Shown here piece by piece: positions 47,156 to 58,220 of a stretch of DNA of 64,000 nt. The DNA is from Pteria penguin (lineage: Eukaryota > Mollusca > Bivalvia > Pterioida > Pteriidae): the NCBI GenBank assembly GCA_035048485.1, contig CM068593.1, forward strand, positions 1,369,455 to 1,433,454, in the 5' to 3' direction. The notes beneath the pieces are model-generated. The model did no database searches. It saw only the letters and a list, made by a program, of their open reading frames with translations, and was not told the DNA's origin. Made by a program: the position numbers and the translations under genes. Within the stretch, counting starts at the first letter, position 1. Each line of letters starts with the position of its first letter.

Positions 47156-47645
47156 TGCTCTTCATATTTTTATATATTTTGAGAATTCCAATCATTCGGC
47201 CACGAGCATCACCGAAGAGACAGAAGTTGTCGAAATGCGCATATGGTACACAAAATTAAAAGGTATACATGTATATGTTCTATATTTATTATAACCACTA
47301 GGCCGGTGTCACTGCTGGTGGACTGATAGTACCCGAGGGCATTATAAGTCTAGTTTGCAGTGCTTTTGTACTGATATGAAATATATACTTCAAATTTTCA
47401 GTTATCAAACTAAGTAAATCACTCTAAAACTAAGGAATATCTCCCTCATGCATAGCTCTGTCCTTAGATAGATACTTTGGTTCAATTTTCGGTCATTTTA
47501 GCTTCAACACTGCTCTTCATATTTTCATATATTTTGAGAATTCCAATCATTCGGCCACGAGCATCACTGAAAAGACATAAGTTGTCGAAATGTACATATG
47601 GTACACAAACTTAAAAGGTACATATGTTCTATATTTACTATACAA
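47156..47645 (+). repeat. Tandem pair of a 355-bp repeat with a degenerate hammerhead-like motif
   Basis: Two copies of TGCTCTTCATATTTTYATAT and CATTCGGCCACGAGCATCAC start 355 bp apart (47156 and 47511). Between them lies CACTGCTGGTGGACTGATAG and CCCGAGGGCATTATAAG. Each unit ends with a motif of the form GA-rich core, GAC...GTC stem, CGAAA, then a short palindromic stem (TGTACATATGGTACA at about 47592). This layout resembles a hammerhead core (CUGAUGA, stem II, GAAA, stem III), with the CUGAUGA box mutated. A further degraded copy lies at 52190-52390. Confidence 0.55.
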
Positions 47646-48338
47646 ACTGAATGGTGCTTATTTTAAGTACATTTGTACTAAAAGTGTCTTACCCAATTCA
47701 ACTGGTGATTCTTCGTATGTCATTGCATTTGCATTTTCCATTCATATCATTTTCATATTTATATTTTCTAAAGATGTATACTTTTCTAATGCTATTATAT
47801 TTGACAATTTCATTTCCCATTGAATTGTATTGTATTTTTATTCTTTCATATCCTCTTATCAAATGAATGTATATAGATATGCATATTTCTTTTCAACATC
47901 ATATTGTCTGATATGTATCACGGGGTTGGCTTCATCCCTCCCCCTCCGTTGTCTGATTGTCCAATTTATTGTTGCAATAAGTTCCCTGACTGCTTCGTCC
48001 GTTGCAAAGGAAGGTCTAACTTTGTATGAAACGCATCAGGCATGTAAGTGAAATAATCGTGGAGTGACGTAAAACAATATTCAATCAATCATATATTAAT
48101 AATGGAAATTATGATTTATGCAAAGGTTAGATATCTGTGACAAACCTATGAATATATATATTTATGATTATTCTCACAATCGCCCCCCTCACTTCCCCGT
48201 TATAACCCCCTCCTCCAGTGTAAAAGACTATCAATAATATTCATAATTTATTCTTCCTTTCGCCTCCATAAACCCTCCCTCACAGAAATACACTAATTAT
48301 ATATTAATAATTTTATAATATAAGTTTTCTATATCATT
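47646..48338 (+). other. Intron-like flank of copy 5 with a SINE tail
   Basis: 47655-47900 and 48090-48240 align with the intron of other copies (GTACATTTGTACTAAAAGTG, CCTCAC with CCCC runs). 48000-48093 is a SINE 3' fragment (GGAGTGACGTAAAACAATAT with AATCAATCAA). Confidence 0.5.
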
Positions 48339-49285
48339 TGGACTCAGACGGCCTTTTTAAAGAAAGTTTCAAAACAAGTATTAGCAAATTAGATGGTTTA
48401 AAAGAAGGTTTCGATATCCGTCTGCTTGACTAACCAGTTGAACTCGATGATATGGCAGCTCCTCCAACGCTAACCCAATCTTTATCACAATCACCTTCGA
48501 CCACTATAGCGTTATTATCCACGCCATCCGTAGTGTCCACTTTTAATCCAGAGTATAAGTATCCATTCATCGCCTGCACTGCATCATCAGGTCTGGCCTG
48601 GGTGAAGACTGGTGATACATGTATAAAGCAAATGGACCGTCACGGCACAGTGAAAGATACTGTTAGCACTGACTTCGGGTTCAATGACATCACGGTTACT
48701 CTATTGGGAGATATCCTATTCAGTGATGTAGAAAATAAACGTATTATGTTAGCGTCAAAGAGAGTGATGTCATGGAGATTTAACACGTTGGTATCTACAC
48801 AGTACACGCCGTGTGGAATCTGCTGCTTGCATAATGGTGACATCATCGTGACGCATCCTTGGAATGAACATCGAGTCATCCAGTGCAATAGTGCGGGGGA
48901 CATCATGCATGAGTTTGATGAAAGCGTATTCACATCCCCAGTTTGGCTAGCAGTGAATGCTGTCAACGATGCTTTGTATGCGTTTGACAGTCACAAACAA
49001 ACAGTTTTAAGATTTGGGACATACCATAGTTTATGTGACGGATATACAGAATCCGATACCAAATCATTCGACCCGGGGGATATCTGTACTGATAGGAGTG
49101 GCCGCGTCCTCATCACAGACACTGAAAAGAACAGAATACATATCCTGGACATAGACGGAAACTTGATTCGGTATCTACAACCTCCTGGATTGAAGGAGCC
49201 ATTGTACATTGATGTCAACAGTGAGGGAAACGCGTGGATCTGGGAACGAGATGGAGGACAAGTGAAAATAATAAAATACCAATGA
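48339..49285 (+). pseudogene. TRIM-like copy 5: B-box-less remnant with an open propeller frame
   Basis: The homology starts abruptly within the coiled coil (DGLFKESF), then jumps over about 80 residues to KTSISKLDGLKEGFDIRLLD, where TAA/TGA-type nonsense (LLD then stop, 48430-48432) ends that frame. Both B-boxes are gone and no conserved acceptor is present. From ATG 48452 (MAAPPTL) a 277-codon frame stays open through linker and the whole NHL-like propeller: GLAWVKTGD, GDILFSDVENKRI, NGDIIVTHPW, SGRVLITDTEKNRI, GNAWIWERDGGQVKII. The long open frame leaves room for a shortened, propeller-only protein. Given the lost start region, pseudogene is the default reading. Confidence 0.72.
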
Positions 49286-49785
49286 ATGAAACCTCAACTA
49301 TAGCTGCAAAAGATACAAATGGATCTGAATATCAAATACAGAAAAAGTGTATACTATATATCAGATGATGTATAATGATTTATTTTTGGTACTAATTAGT
49401 AAATTAATTTAGTCCCAAATTGAAATAGTTCCCAATTTCTCAATCTCTTGCTTTATCGGACATTTATGAAAAGTAAGTTTATCTTACTGGACATTCAACA
49501 AAACCCGGTCAATTCAATTTGATTTCTTGTTTATTAAACAGTGTCCAACAATCAGGGAAGAAATACTTCTGATGGATTAAAAACATTGAGTGTGTTTATT
49601 CCTCTGTTTTTACACTTATTTATTGTAACTTGATACCATAGTAAAGATTTATTGTAATATCTCATATCTCCCTAGTAATCCAAAAATTGCCATTATCAAA
49701 GAAAATATGGCACAGTAAATAAACGAAGATAATTGACGAAAAAGAAGAAAAATAAATAAATACTAAAATCGTAGGAATTCCGGCG
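49286..49785. other. 3' flank of copy 5
   Basis: Aligns with the flanks of copies 1, 2 and 4 (TGTCCAACAATCAGGGAAG, ATATGGCACAGTAA). Confidence 0.5.
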
Positions 49786-49999
49786 TGCTGTCTTTCGGAT
49801 CAGACAATGAAAATCGCCATCCAGCATCACACTGTGAACAAAGGGTTATACTGATATTAGAAACATCACTAAATTAGCTCTGAACTATGAACTTAGACAA
49901 CGTGGTACAGTGAATGGTGTTGTCAGCTCCCGATCTAAAGGTCCTGGGTTCGACTACCGCCATGTGCACTCCGATGTCTTCTCTTTCGGATGAGACGCT
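49786..49999 (+). repeat. tRNA-derived SINE
   Basis: A-box-like TGGTACAGTGAATGG at 49900 and B-box GGGTTCGACTACC at 49947, with TGTCTTTCGGATCAGACA in both flanks. Same family as 2994 and 7960. Confidence 0.6.
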
Positions 50000-50102
50000 T
50001 GTAATGTGTTAAATGTTCTATTGTGTTGTTTATATTCATGTGTTGTGTGGCTCCATGGTGGCTTCTGCCGCGTGGCTGGGCCGGTGACTCCTCTTTTTTC
50101 TT
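50000..50102 (+). mobile_element. Penelope-like family A, 3'-tail insertion 3
   Basis: 103 bp from TGTAATGTGTTAAATGTTC to CTCCTCTTTTTTCTT, diverged by C/T to G changes (GCCGCGTGGCTGGGCCGG). Confidence 0.75.
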
Positions 50103-50189
50103 TCAAGATGATAGTGTCAAAACTCAAATGTATATTTGGAGAAAATCCCATCCTCTTTTCAGATTCTTGCACGATTATTTAATAAATTA

Positions 50190-50480
50190 AAGGAGACTTG
50201 CCTGAACTTTGATTGTAGTTCTCCGAAGCAGAAAAGTACGTGAGGTTATCATGTGTGAGATGCAATCTTACATCCTGATCAGTTTTAACGTAACGTGTGG
50301 AAATATCATATCCACAGGCGTATAATAGGGAGGGAAAAGGAAGGGCACGTAATAAACCCCATATCCCTTGGTGCTGCGGAGAATTCCAATCAAAGTTCAC
50401 CTTACAGGTAAGTGTCCTTTTATTCATTAATTTTCCTTCAGCACCAAGTCACGAGGTTATCACGTGAGAGGTTTAAAGCA
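50190..50480 (-). mobile_element. DIRS-type terminal/internal inverted repeats
   Basis: TGAACTTTGATTGTAGTTCT at 50192 is inverted at about 50380-50405 (GAATTCCAATCAAAGTTCA). CAGCACCAAGTCACGAGG at 50441, followed by TTATCACGTGAGAGG, is inverted at 51946-51985 on the far side of the YR fragment and Penelope copy. Such split inverted repeats fit DIRS termini and internal complementary regions. Confidence 0.5.
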
Positions 50481-50607
50481 TGATATTACCACATTAATCA
50501 AAACACATTCAAATCAGCAATTTGCTTACTTTATGTCTATATGTATATATACATTGCACAAAATACTTCTAACAATCTTGTGTAAGAATAGATAATTATA
50601 TATCAAA

Positions 50608-51046
50608 TCAAATATCAAATATCAAATAGGCAATTCCTGATAATACGTTTCTCATAAAATTTTCCAAATGTTTTTGCACTCGTCCATCCAGTTTTATCCA
50701 TAATGGCTTTAATAGGACACTTGCATTGAAAGCAGTACTAGTAGCAGCAGTGCACGCACTATGTCCTTTATATACAGAAATATCTACACCCGCCTTCTCT
50801 AAAATATATCTCAACCACTGAGATAGAGTGTCTTTGGAGACAGCGTGATGAGGTTTTACTGTTTCAATAAAAAGACAGAGAACCAATTCTAATGTCTGTA
50901 GTTTTTTCAAGGTATTTATTTAGAGTTTCTACTACACAGAAGTTTTTATTCAGAGTATTGTTATCCTTAAATATTTTGTCATCGTTCTTGTTACTACTTG
51001 TCACTCCTAGTTCTTTGGCCAATCGATTCAACATTGGTTCCGACAA
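50608..51046 (-). pseudogene. DIRS tyrosine recombinase C-terminal fragment, catalytically dead
   Basis: The minus strand reads VVETLNKYLEKTTDIR, a frameshift, then KPHHAVSKDTLSQWLRYIL, AGVDISVYKGHSACTAATS and LDGRVQKHLENFMRNVLSG. This is the catalytic half of the DIRS recombinase. The box II H-x-x-R is HSACT (Arg lost), and the terminal nucleophile Tyr expected near FY is absent (NFMRN). It complements the half missing from 40454-42334 but belongs to a different, separately inserted element. Confidence 0.7.
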
Positions 51047-51240
51047 TTTTCTGAATAAATCCCATTAAATTTTAAATGTTATATGTGAAGTCCTGAATAT
51101 TATTTAGTCCAATCATTATAGAATTGATCATTTAAAGTAAAATCCTGATTATTACTGAAAATTCAATGCTACTCTTGTTCTTACTGAATATGTTACGTCT
51201 TAACTGTACTGGGTTTGTCGCAAAATGATCTACGTGTAAG

Positions 51241-51940
51241 AAACTAGTAATTCTACTTCGTATTTAGATATTATGTTGTCTTTCGACATTAATGGTCAAT
51301 TGAACACCTCACTCTATGACAAACGTGACGATTTCAATTTCGCTATCACAAAATTTCCTTTCATAAGTAGCAACATTCCATCATCGCCCGCATACGGCGT
51401 ATTCATATCTCAGTTAATACGTTATTCCAGAGCATGTTCAAATTACAATGACTTTGTTCTGAGGGCTAGGCGACTTTCAGTTAAGCTGCTCAACCAGGGT
51501 TATATATGTGCTAGACTAGCATCGTCACTGAGGAAGTTCTACGGTCGTTACGAGACTCTTATTACTCCATATGATATCTCGTTATCCAGACTTTTAAATG
51601 ATATTCTGGACTGAGACCGATTCCGATCACTTTACACAGATTTGACACCTTCTATACTAGAAGGTTACCTACTTCGACTTCTCCATATATAGATACATAT
51701 GGAATTCACACGATTTGACTCTTTCTACGGGGTATATGTGACGGGTGTTGCTAGCAAGCAGGAGATGCTCACTCTCCCCGGGCACCTGATCTCACTCCAT
51801 CACAGGGGTTCACATATGCTCTTCAAGTAGACATATTTTGTTATTTTCCATTTGTTTTTCATTTTCACTGATTTTGTATGTCCTATGGTTTCATGATTTT
51901 TGGATTTGTGGTTTGGATTTATCCATCATCTTTACATTGT
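51241..51940 (+). mobile_element. Penelope-like family B 3' end, copy 3
   Basis: The open stretch 51273-51614 (MLSFDINGQLNTSLYDKRDD to LSRLLNDILD) and the 3' UTR are nearly identical to 44950-45613. The insertion is heavily 5'-truncated and recent, and lies between the DIRS recombinase fragment and its inverted repeat. Confidence 0.85.
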
Positions 51941-52185
51941 ATCTCTCACGTGATAATCTCGTGACTTGGTGCTGCAGGAGAATATTACAAATATATAGTG
52001 AGGGCATCTGCCTAATACATTGCATACAAATTTTGTTCTATGCAATTCACTCACCTGAACATCGAAGGAACTCTAAATGTGTCACGCTTACCGTGACACG
52101 CGACATCGGTTTTGAATTCTATATGAAATACGTTACACTGTGTGCACACGACGGGTGTCGAACCCTGTGTCTCTAAGACACAGTT
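51941..52185 (-). repeat. DIRS inverted end followed by a SINE (reverse)
   Basis: 51946-51985 mirrors 50441-50475. From about 51995 AGGGCATCTGCCTAATACAT, ACCGTGACACGCGACATCGG and GGGTGTCGAACCC (reverse B-box) match the SINE at 56262-56545. Confidence 0.5.
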
Positions 52186-52189
52186 CTAA

Positions 52190-52390
52190 AGAGTACCTAA
52201 GTAGTATCTGCCTTCTGCATAGCTCTGTCTTTAGATTGATGAATTTTCTGCCCCCTTCCACCCCCTGGTGTAAACACTGTTCTTCAAATATGTATAATTT
52301 ATAGAAATCCAATGATTCCGTCATCAGCCACAGTGAAGTGATATAAATTGTTGAGATCTAGTACATAAAATCATAACATACACATTTCCT
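52190..52390. repeat. Degraded copy of the 355-bp hammerhead-like repeat
   Basis: TGCATAGCTCTGTCTTTAGA, ATCCAATGATTCCGTCATCA and AGTGATATAAATTGTTGAGA match the 47433-47645 unit in order. Confidence 0.5.
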
Positions 52391-52479
52391 GATAGTGAAT
52401 TAAAATGTGCACACAATATACAAGTCGACAAGGTGCAATATGGTCTTGTGACAATTTTTTTCTTCTTTTTGGTCGACAT

Positions 52480-52890
52480 GCATTGACCACTAGAAATGGG
52501 ATTCAGAACAGAGTCAGCCTCATTTAGGTCTTGGCCATCAAAACAGAATATAGAACCACGTGAGCTTTTAATACTCGTTTAAAGTATGAGCACAAGAAAT
52601 GGGAAACAAATCCACGTGGTCCTCGTTAATACATTGAGCAGTAGACACGAGATACAGAGACACATGGGCCTAGTGTATACATTGCCACTGGACAGGTGAT
52701 ACTTAGCCATTCGGGTCTCGTTTATAAATTCCTCACTATAAACGGGTTAGAGGAACACTGGAGACTCGTCTATACCTTGACCTATAGAAAGAGGATACAG
52801 GACCACCCCGGACTCGTATATACCTTAAACTCTAGAGACGGGATACAAAAGCACGTGTGCTTCGTTTTAAAACCGGCCACTAGATGTTTA
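52480..52890. repeat. ~60-bp tandem repeat, segment S3
   Basis: Same array as 8520-8930 (GGATACAGGACCAC, GGGATACAAAAGCACGTG). Confidence 0.65.
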
Positions 52891-52954
52891 GGTAGCGACA
52901 TCCGTCATGGCTCCCGAAAACATTAAGACATCACAGAAATACTTCACATTACAG

Positions 52955-53245
52955 AGGCACAATGTATGTTGACTACCACTGTATAGACACTGTCATTACA
53001 GACACACGAGGTATGGGGAGGAACACTGTGTAGACAGTGTCATTACAGACACACGAGGTATAGGGAATAACAACGTATAGACACTGTCATTACAAACACA
53101 CGGTGTATAGGGAATAACACAATAAAGACATTGGCATTACAGACACACGGTGTATGGGGAGTAACACTGTATAGGCAGTGTCATTACAGAAACACGATAT
53201 ATTGGGACTAACACAGTATAGACCTTTTCATTACAATCACAATGT
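52955..53245. repeat. ~49-bp minisatellite, segment S3
   Basis: Six units with CACGAGGTATGGGGA or similar, TGTATAGACA and GTCATTACAGACACACG. Confidence 0.85.
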
Positions 53246-53910
53246 GTATAGGACGGAATGTTATATAGATAGTATCTTTCTATTATTATAATTAGATAAC
53301 ACTTCCATTATCGCTCTCATGAGAGATTTATCCTTGAATCCTTATTTTTGTGATAATGATCTTGCATGGGAATTGCGGCTCAATATATCAGATACACTGT
53401 AAAGAACGTGTGTGATATATTTATTTGTAGCAGCACTTTAAACATTTCATTAGAGAAAACAATGCTATAGATTTCAAACTAAATAATTATTCTCCCTAAC
53501 ATAAAAGAGTAGTCGTCAATGAAATTCTACTATGGCTCATAAATATGCAATCATCAACAACCCAGGGAAAATGTACTAAGGTCAGATAACTCGCTACAAC
53601 AACACAACAAAAGATGTTCCTTTTTAATTCAACTAAAACATCTTTCAACCATAATCAGAATTTCTGAATCATTGAAATATACTTTCATTATTGTTACTGT
53701 TAATCAATTTCATTTTTATTTGTAGTTGTCCACATTAAATATTGCTCTGTTATTCAAGACTGTATTATGCAAGTTGAACATGAATATTTTACATAAAAAT
53801 ACATAAAAAATGCATTTTGGACAGAAATATCTTACATCAAAACAGATTTTGTTCAATATTTGGAATAAATATACCGCATAACCATTAAAGATACAGATAA
53901 TTTATATTAG
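53246..53910. repeat. Segmental duplication S3 (non-coding part)
   Basis: Aligns with 9990-10620 and 36330-36910 (CATGGGAATTGCGGCTCAAT, AGATAACTCGCTACAACAAC). Confidence 0.7.
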
Positions 53911-54685
53911 AATTATTTCAGTATTATCTTATTCTCTTATATTAATGTAACATTCCCTTTTAATCGAAACATATAATATGCTATCTTTGTAAGCAGTGTA
54001 TTTTGTTTATTCAAATTTCCCGCGCATTCGGAACTCTTTAGTCTTTGGAAGCAGAAAAGTAATTTGTTTACAATAATATAAATGTTAGAAATTTGGCTGC
54101 GAAACCCAAAACTACTTTATTTCTTTACTATTTTCATTTTTCATTTAGATCGACAGTCGAATCATGATATACCTGGTAAGCTTTTTTCTCTTAAAAGTTT
54201 TTATTCATTTGATAACGTTTTCTTGATAAACTTAGTCTACAGGGTTCCGGTACATTCTATTTATATGTACACTGCATTATATTGTGTTTATACCTTCGTA
54301 TGTTGAAAATACACTCTCTGTCCAGCTTTGCTTAAATAAAGATCAGTTTTATTTGATATCGAACTTGATTTCTTCCAATCAGATTACCTGTGGAAACGAG
54401 TGCATCGTATTTGACACAGCGCTGATTTTCCCAAGTTCCAAGACACATAAGGCTATAAATAGCCGGTGTGAAATTTGTTCACATTTATGTTTAAATACAG
54501 TGCTGAATTATTTTTGTTTCGTCTGTGTGTGAGGGCATTCACGGCGGGTGTGACTAGCCAAATAGGAGACGCTCACTCCTCCCGGGCACCTGGTCTCACC
54601 CCTGAATTTCAAGGGTCCGTGACTGTGCACTGTGGTACATTTTTTGTTAGTGCCATAGTCATCTCACATCAGTTAATTTCGTATT
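53911..54685 (+). mobile_element. Insertion in S3, probably a Penelope-like 3' remnant
   Basis: S1 and S2 are contiguous here. Inside the insertion 54527-54610 reads GGGTGTGACTAGCCAAATAG, GACGCTCACTCCTCCCGGGC and ACCTGGTCTCAC, a diverged form of the family B 3' UTR motif. No RT motif remains. Confidence 0.5.
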
Positions 54686-54868
54686 TTACATAATATACCA
54701 AAGGCATACCAGCAAAAAGTAAAAGACACTTAAATTTGAAAAGCTATTAACTTTTATAGCAATGCATGCTAATGACAACTTATGAATAAAATGATACCGT
54801 TCTGAATTATTTTCCTCTTTTCCGTTCAATTACTTAGTTGTATCGTACAGATTATCATGGTGAGAATA

Positions 54869-55800
54869 TTAAAGGGATATAGTCCGAGACTGGACAAGTT
54901 TAGCATGAAAAGGAAAAATTATGGCAATATCTTATTTTTCCTGTATTGTATAAATTATAAATTTGTTAATTGCAAAATTTAAAACTAAAATCCCTCAACT
55001 TTTCGTAGAATAAAGGTAATTGAGTCGAATTAAATTCGGCTGGTATCAATTCCCCAAATAAGGCGATGCTCCGCCCATAATCATGCGCGTTTGCGGATAT
55101 TCACTGTAGAAAACAACAAAAATGGTTCACATGGAGGAATACGAGCACGAGAAAAGCAAAAGTGTGGTCGAAAATCACTACTGGGTCCAAAAACCCCTGA
55201 GAATCCCGTTTTTCACTGCAAAACTCTGCAACACCCTGAAAAACTCTGAAAAACACTGAAGTCTGCCTGAAAAACACTGAAAAACTCTGACAGCCCTGAT
55301 AAACACTGAAAAACTCTGAAGTCTACCCTGAAAAACTCTGAAAAACACTGACGACCCTGAAAAACTCTGCAAAACTCTGAAAAACTCTGACGCCACTGAA
55401 AAACTCTGAAAAACACTGACACCCCCTGCGATGCCCTCCGGCCGTGCGATCGCGGCCTCGCGTACTTCTATACGGTCCCTTCTATAAGCCTTATTAGCAT
55501 TAATGTATATAAAATGTGATGAGTTGTGAATTAGAAAAAAGAAAGGGAAGAGAAAATAAATAAAGCATATCTTGCATTTTTGTACGGTGTTTTGAAGTAA
55601 AATTATTTTAACGAATCTCTAAATTTAATTTTACTGATGCATTATTCAAAACCAAACAAACCCAGCATAGGCGTACTACAATACAAAGGCTTTTCTTACC
55701 GAGATTTATAATAATATACTAGCAATCGATTGCAGTTTAAGAAACCCGTTTACATTTGTTTTATACTTTTCCCGACTTCAATCGGACCATGCTCCTTTAA
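54869..55800. mobile_element. ~930-bp TTAA-flanked TIR element
   Basis: The left end is TTAAAGGGATATAGTCCGAG and the right end ATCGGACCATGCTCCTTTAA; inverted, bounded by TTAA at 54869-54872 and 55797-55800. The paralogous position in S2 (about 37160) and S1 lacks it. It contains the minisatellite at 55205-55430 and no transposase. Confidence 0.7.
55205..55430. repeat. CTGAAAAAC minisatellite
   Basis: Nested ~11-12-bp motif AACTCTGAAAAACACTGA, occasionally interrupted by ACGACCC or GTCTACCC. Antisense frames read FFRVFQ repeats without coding meaning. Confidence 0.85.
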
Positions 55801-56160
55801 AGATTACTAAAATTGTCGTTTAAAATTTATTATTAGAAATATGTCTACATCATAAGAAAACAGTGCTTGATAGGCAAAGGTATTTTAGACATTTGAACAA
55901 TGCGACAAACAATTATACATCAAGTCTTAGGAGCTGATCTGTCGACGAAACCTGTGCGTACCGCCTGTAACATGACGTAGAAGACATCGACAACGGTAGT
56001 GAATGCACATATTTCTGTTTCGTTCTTCATTCTACTCTAGTCTAATAGTGCCGCCCTTGATCCAGACACTACTATCTCGTCGTCGGGTGCAATAGGTACA
56101 CACCTAACCTATCATTTAACTCTGTCATACTAACTTACATTACATAATCTCACACATTTT
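55801..56160 (-). pseudogene. Decayed WD40 remnant at the end of S3
   Basis: Minus strand: CVPIAPDDEIVVSGS, then frameshifted ETEICAFTTVVDVFYV joined by deletion directly to MLQAVRTGFVDRS. It parallels the last exon at 37331-37560. Confidence 0.6.
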
Positions 56161-56261
56161 GGTTAACATTGATTTAAGGTGTATGTATACCTTGCTACAC
56201 CATATTTGTAATGCATTCACGTTGTAAGAAAGACAACTCCATGGTATATAAATTTAGTGCA

Positions 56262-56545
56262 AGAGGATTGATTGATGGATTATTGTTTTACGTCACTCAC
56301 GATTGTTTCACGTATATGGTGACGGCATCTGCCTTATGCATTGCATACAAATTTAGACCTTTGCAATGGACCCACCCGAAGCAGTGAGGGATCTTTTACG
56401 TGCCACGCCTACCGTAACACGGAATCTTGGTTTTTACTGTCTCATCCGAAAGACAGAACACAGGTGTGTCCAGGTCTGGAGTTGAACCCTTGACCTCTCA
56501 TCACGAGTCGAGCACCTTATCCACTAGGCCACCCCGGCTTCCAGT
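56262..56545 (-). repeat. tRNA-derived SINE (full-length-looking)
   Basis: On the minus strand the A-box-like GTGGCCTAGTGGATAAGGTG and B-box GGGTTCAACTCC are followed by CTGTCTTTCGGATGAGACAG and the tail GTGACGTAAAACAATAATCC with ATCAATC at 56262-56290. It has the best preserved head and tail in the window. Confidence 0.75.
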
Positions 56546-57340
56546 GTAAGAAGGGGGGGGGGGACGTTTTCTGTGATATTCAGTTATATGAATGAATGAG
56601 TGAGTGAGTGAGTGAATGAGAGAGTGAGTGATATGATTACATAGAGCATTTCATTCAGAATTATAATTTCATATCCGCAAATTTCTATATATATATTTAC
56701 ATCTGTTCCAGAGCCAACATACTTATTCAAGACATCCCCGCTGACCTGAGAGGTTTTGGCTAGACTGGCCTGTGACATACTGGTCTGAGAGTTCCTGGGT
56801 GGTCTGACTGGTGACATACTAGTCCAACAGATACTGGCTGGTTCGACAAGAGATTCGTTAGCGTTTTGTTTTGTTTTGGTTTTTTTTTTTTTTTTTTTTT
56901 TTGTTTTGTTGTGTGTTTTTTTTTTTTTTTCTCATAAAAGAGTGACGTTTTGCACATACAAGATCCGCCACGTCACTGCACTAATCAGTTGTCATCATAA
57001 TCAGCATGCATTAAAATCAGACTCCTGACTTTCTGCCCCCCCCCCTTCTTCCAATAAAAATAGGTGCTAAATAAAAGACCCGTCACTTCTGTTGCTATTC
57101 CTGATGTTGCCATTACTATTGTCCGCGACATTCTGGGTTCCAGTCATGACATGTCGTCATCATTTATGTAGTACTGTACAAACAAGACTCAGTATCAAAT
57201 TGTTGCTATCATGAAACAGGACAAGATTTCTCTACAATGCGCTTTATACGTAAAGTAATAAAACAAGGAACACATATGCTATGAGTGCAAATAAAATCAC
57301 TATTTTAAGTTTTAAACGTAGGTTGCAAGCTAACGGAGAT
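56546..57340. repeat. Segmental duplication T2
   Basis: Copy of 13800-15060 without the SINE: (GAGT)n at 56590-56632, short 38-bp minisatellite at 56740-56850, poly-T at 56880-56930, then AAGATCCGCCAC and ACATTCTGGGTTCCAG. Confidence 0.65.
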
Positions 57341-57767
57341 TAATTAATTTGTAATCGAAGTGTTTTACTCTCTGGTGATATCTTTCCCATACACTATTAT
57401 TATGTTGCGTACCAATGGTGGATTTTGCATCGTAAAGTCTGCCATTATAACTTGCTTTTTCTCATTTGCATTACTAATAGTGGACAATCGAGAATTATCT
57501 GTGGAGATTAAAAATCAAAAAACAAAAAGAAAGGGATGGGGTTGCGACATGACATGAATACATTTGAGGAGTAGGGAGAATTAGAACGAAAATGACCCCA
57601 AGAAGTCGAGTAGATGTACATTAGTGAGATTCATACTACTCTGTCGCGCTGACAATTTTAGACGATTTTCTCTGACATTTTATCTTGTGCTGTTGTCCAC
57701 AAAGATAGACAGACTTTGTACCAAACTACAGTAGAATCTTCTTACTGGCTGTTTTAAGTCATTTAAA
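57341..57767. repeat. Segmental duplication X (second copy) and spacer
   Basis: 57340-57630 is paralogous to 43690-43985. The rest is unassigned. Confidence 0.45.
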
Positions 57768-57972
57768 GGTGGGTCCATAAACCATTTAACCACACTGATT
57801 GATTGACTATTGTCTTATTAAATGACCATTTCTAGTCAGTATTGAAACTGCATATATAATCGAAAATTTCTGTCCTTATACGTTTTTTTTTAAATCATTA
57901 CATAAGATATTGACTTTTCGGTAAGGGAATTCTGTCATACAATTGAGTCAATAACTTTTCTTTCTTCCCTTA
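57768..57972 (+). mobile_element. Old, diverged Penelope-like family A tail
   Basis: GGTGGGTCCATAAACCATTT, AACCACACTGATTG and AAATGACCATTTCTAGTCAG, ending GTCAATAACTTTTCTTTCTT, follow the family A tail in order with many changes. Confidence 0.5.
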
Positions 57973-58168
57973 TGCATTACTTACGCTGATAAATTCATTT
58001 TCTATTTATATATACTTCTTTTTAAACATCGATTAATCTCCAATACCGGTATTCGGTACTGTGCTCTTTCAATTTTGGTCCATGCAGCTATACGCATTTT
58101 GCGCACACATATCTCTATAGTTGGAATAAATCAATGTAGAGGTCGGATGATCATGCTCCATTATTCAT

Positions 58169-58220
<52 letters not shown>

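Noticed and set aside
55178..55422. Antisense frames with FFRVFQ repeats suggesting a repeat protein
   Set aside because: They arise from the CTGAAAAAC minisatellite inside a transposon; no start context or flanking exon.
56480..56545. A tRNA gene on the minus strand
   Set aside because: A and B boxes are present but no complete cloverleaf is formed and a SINE body and tail follow.
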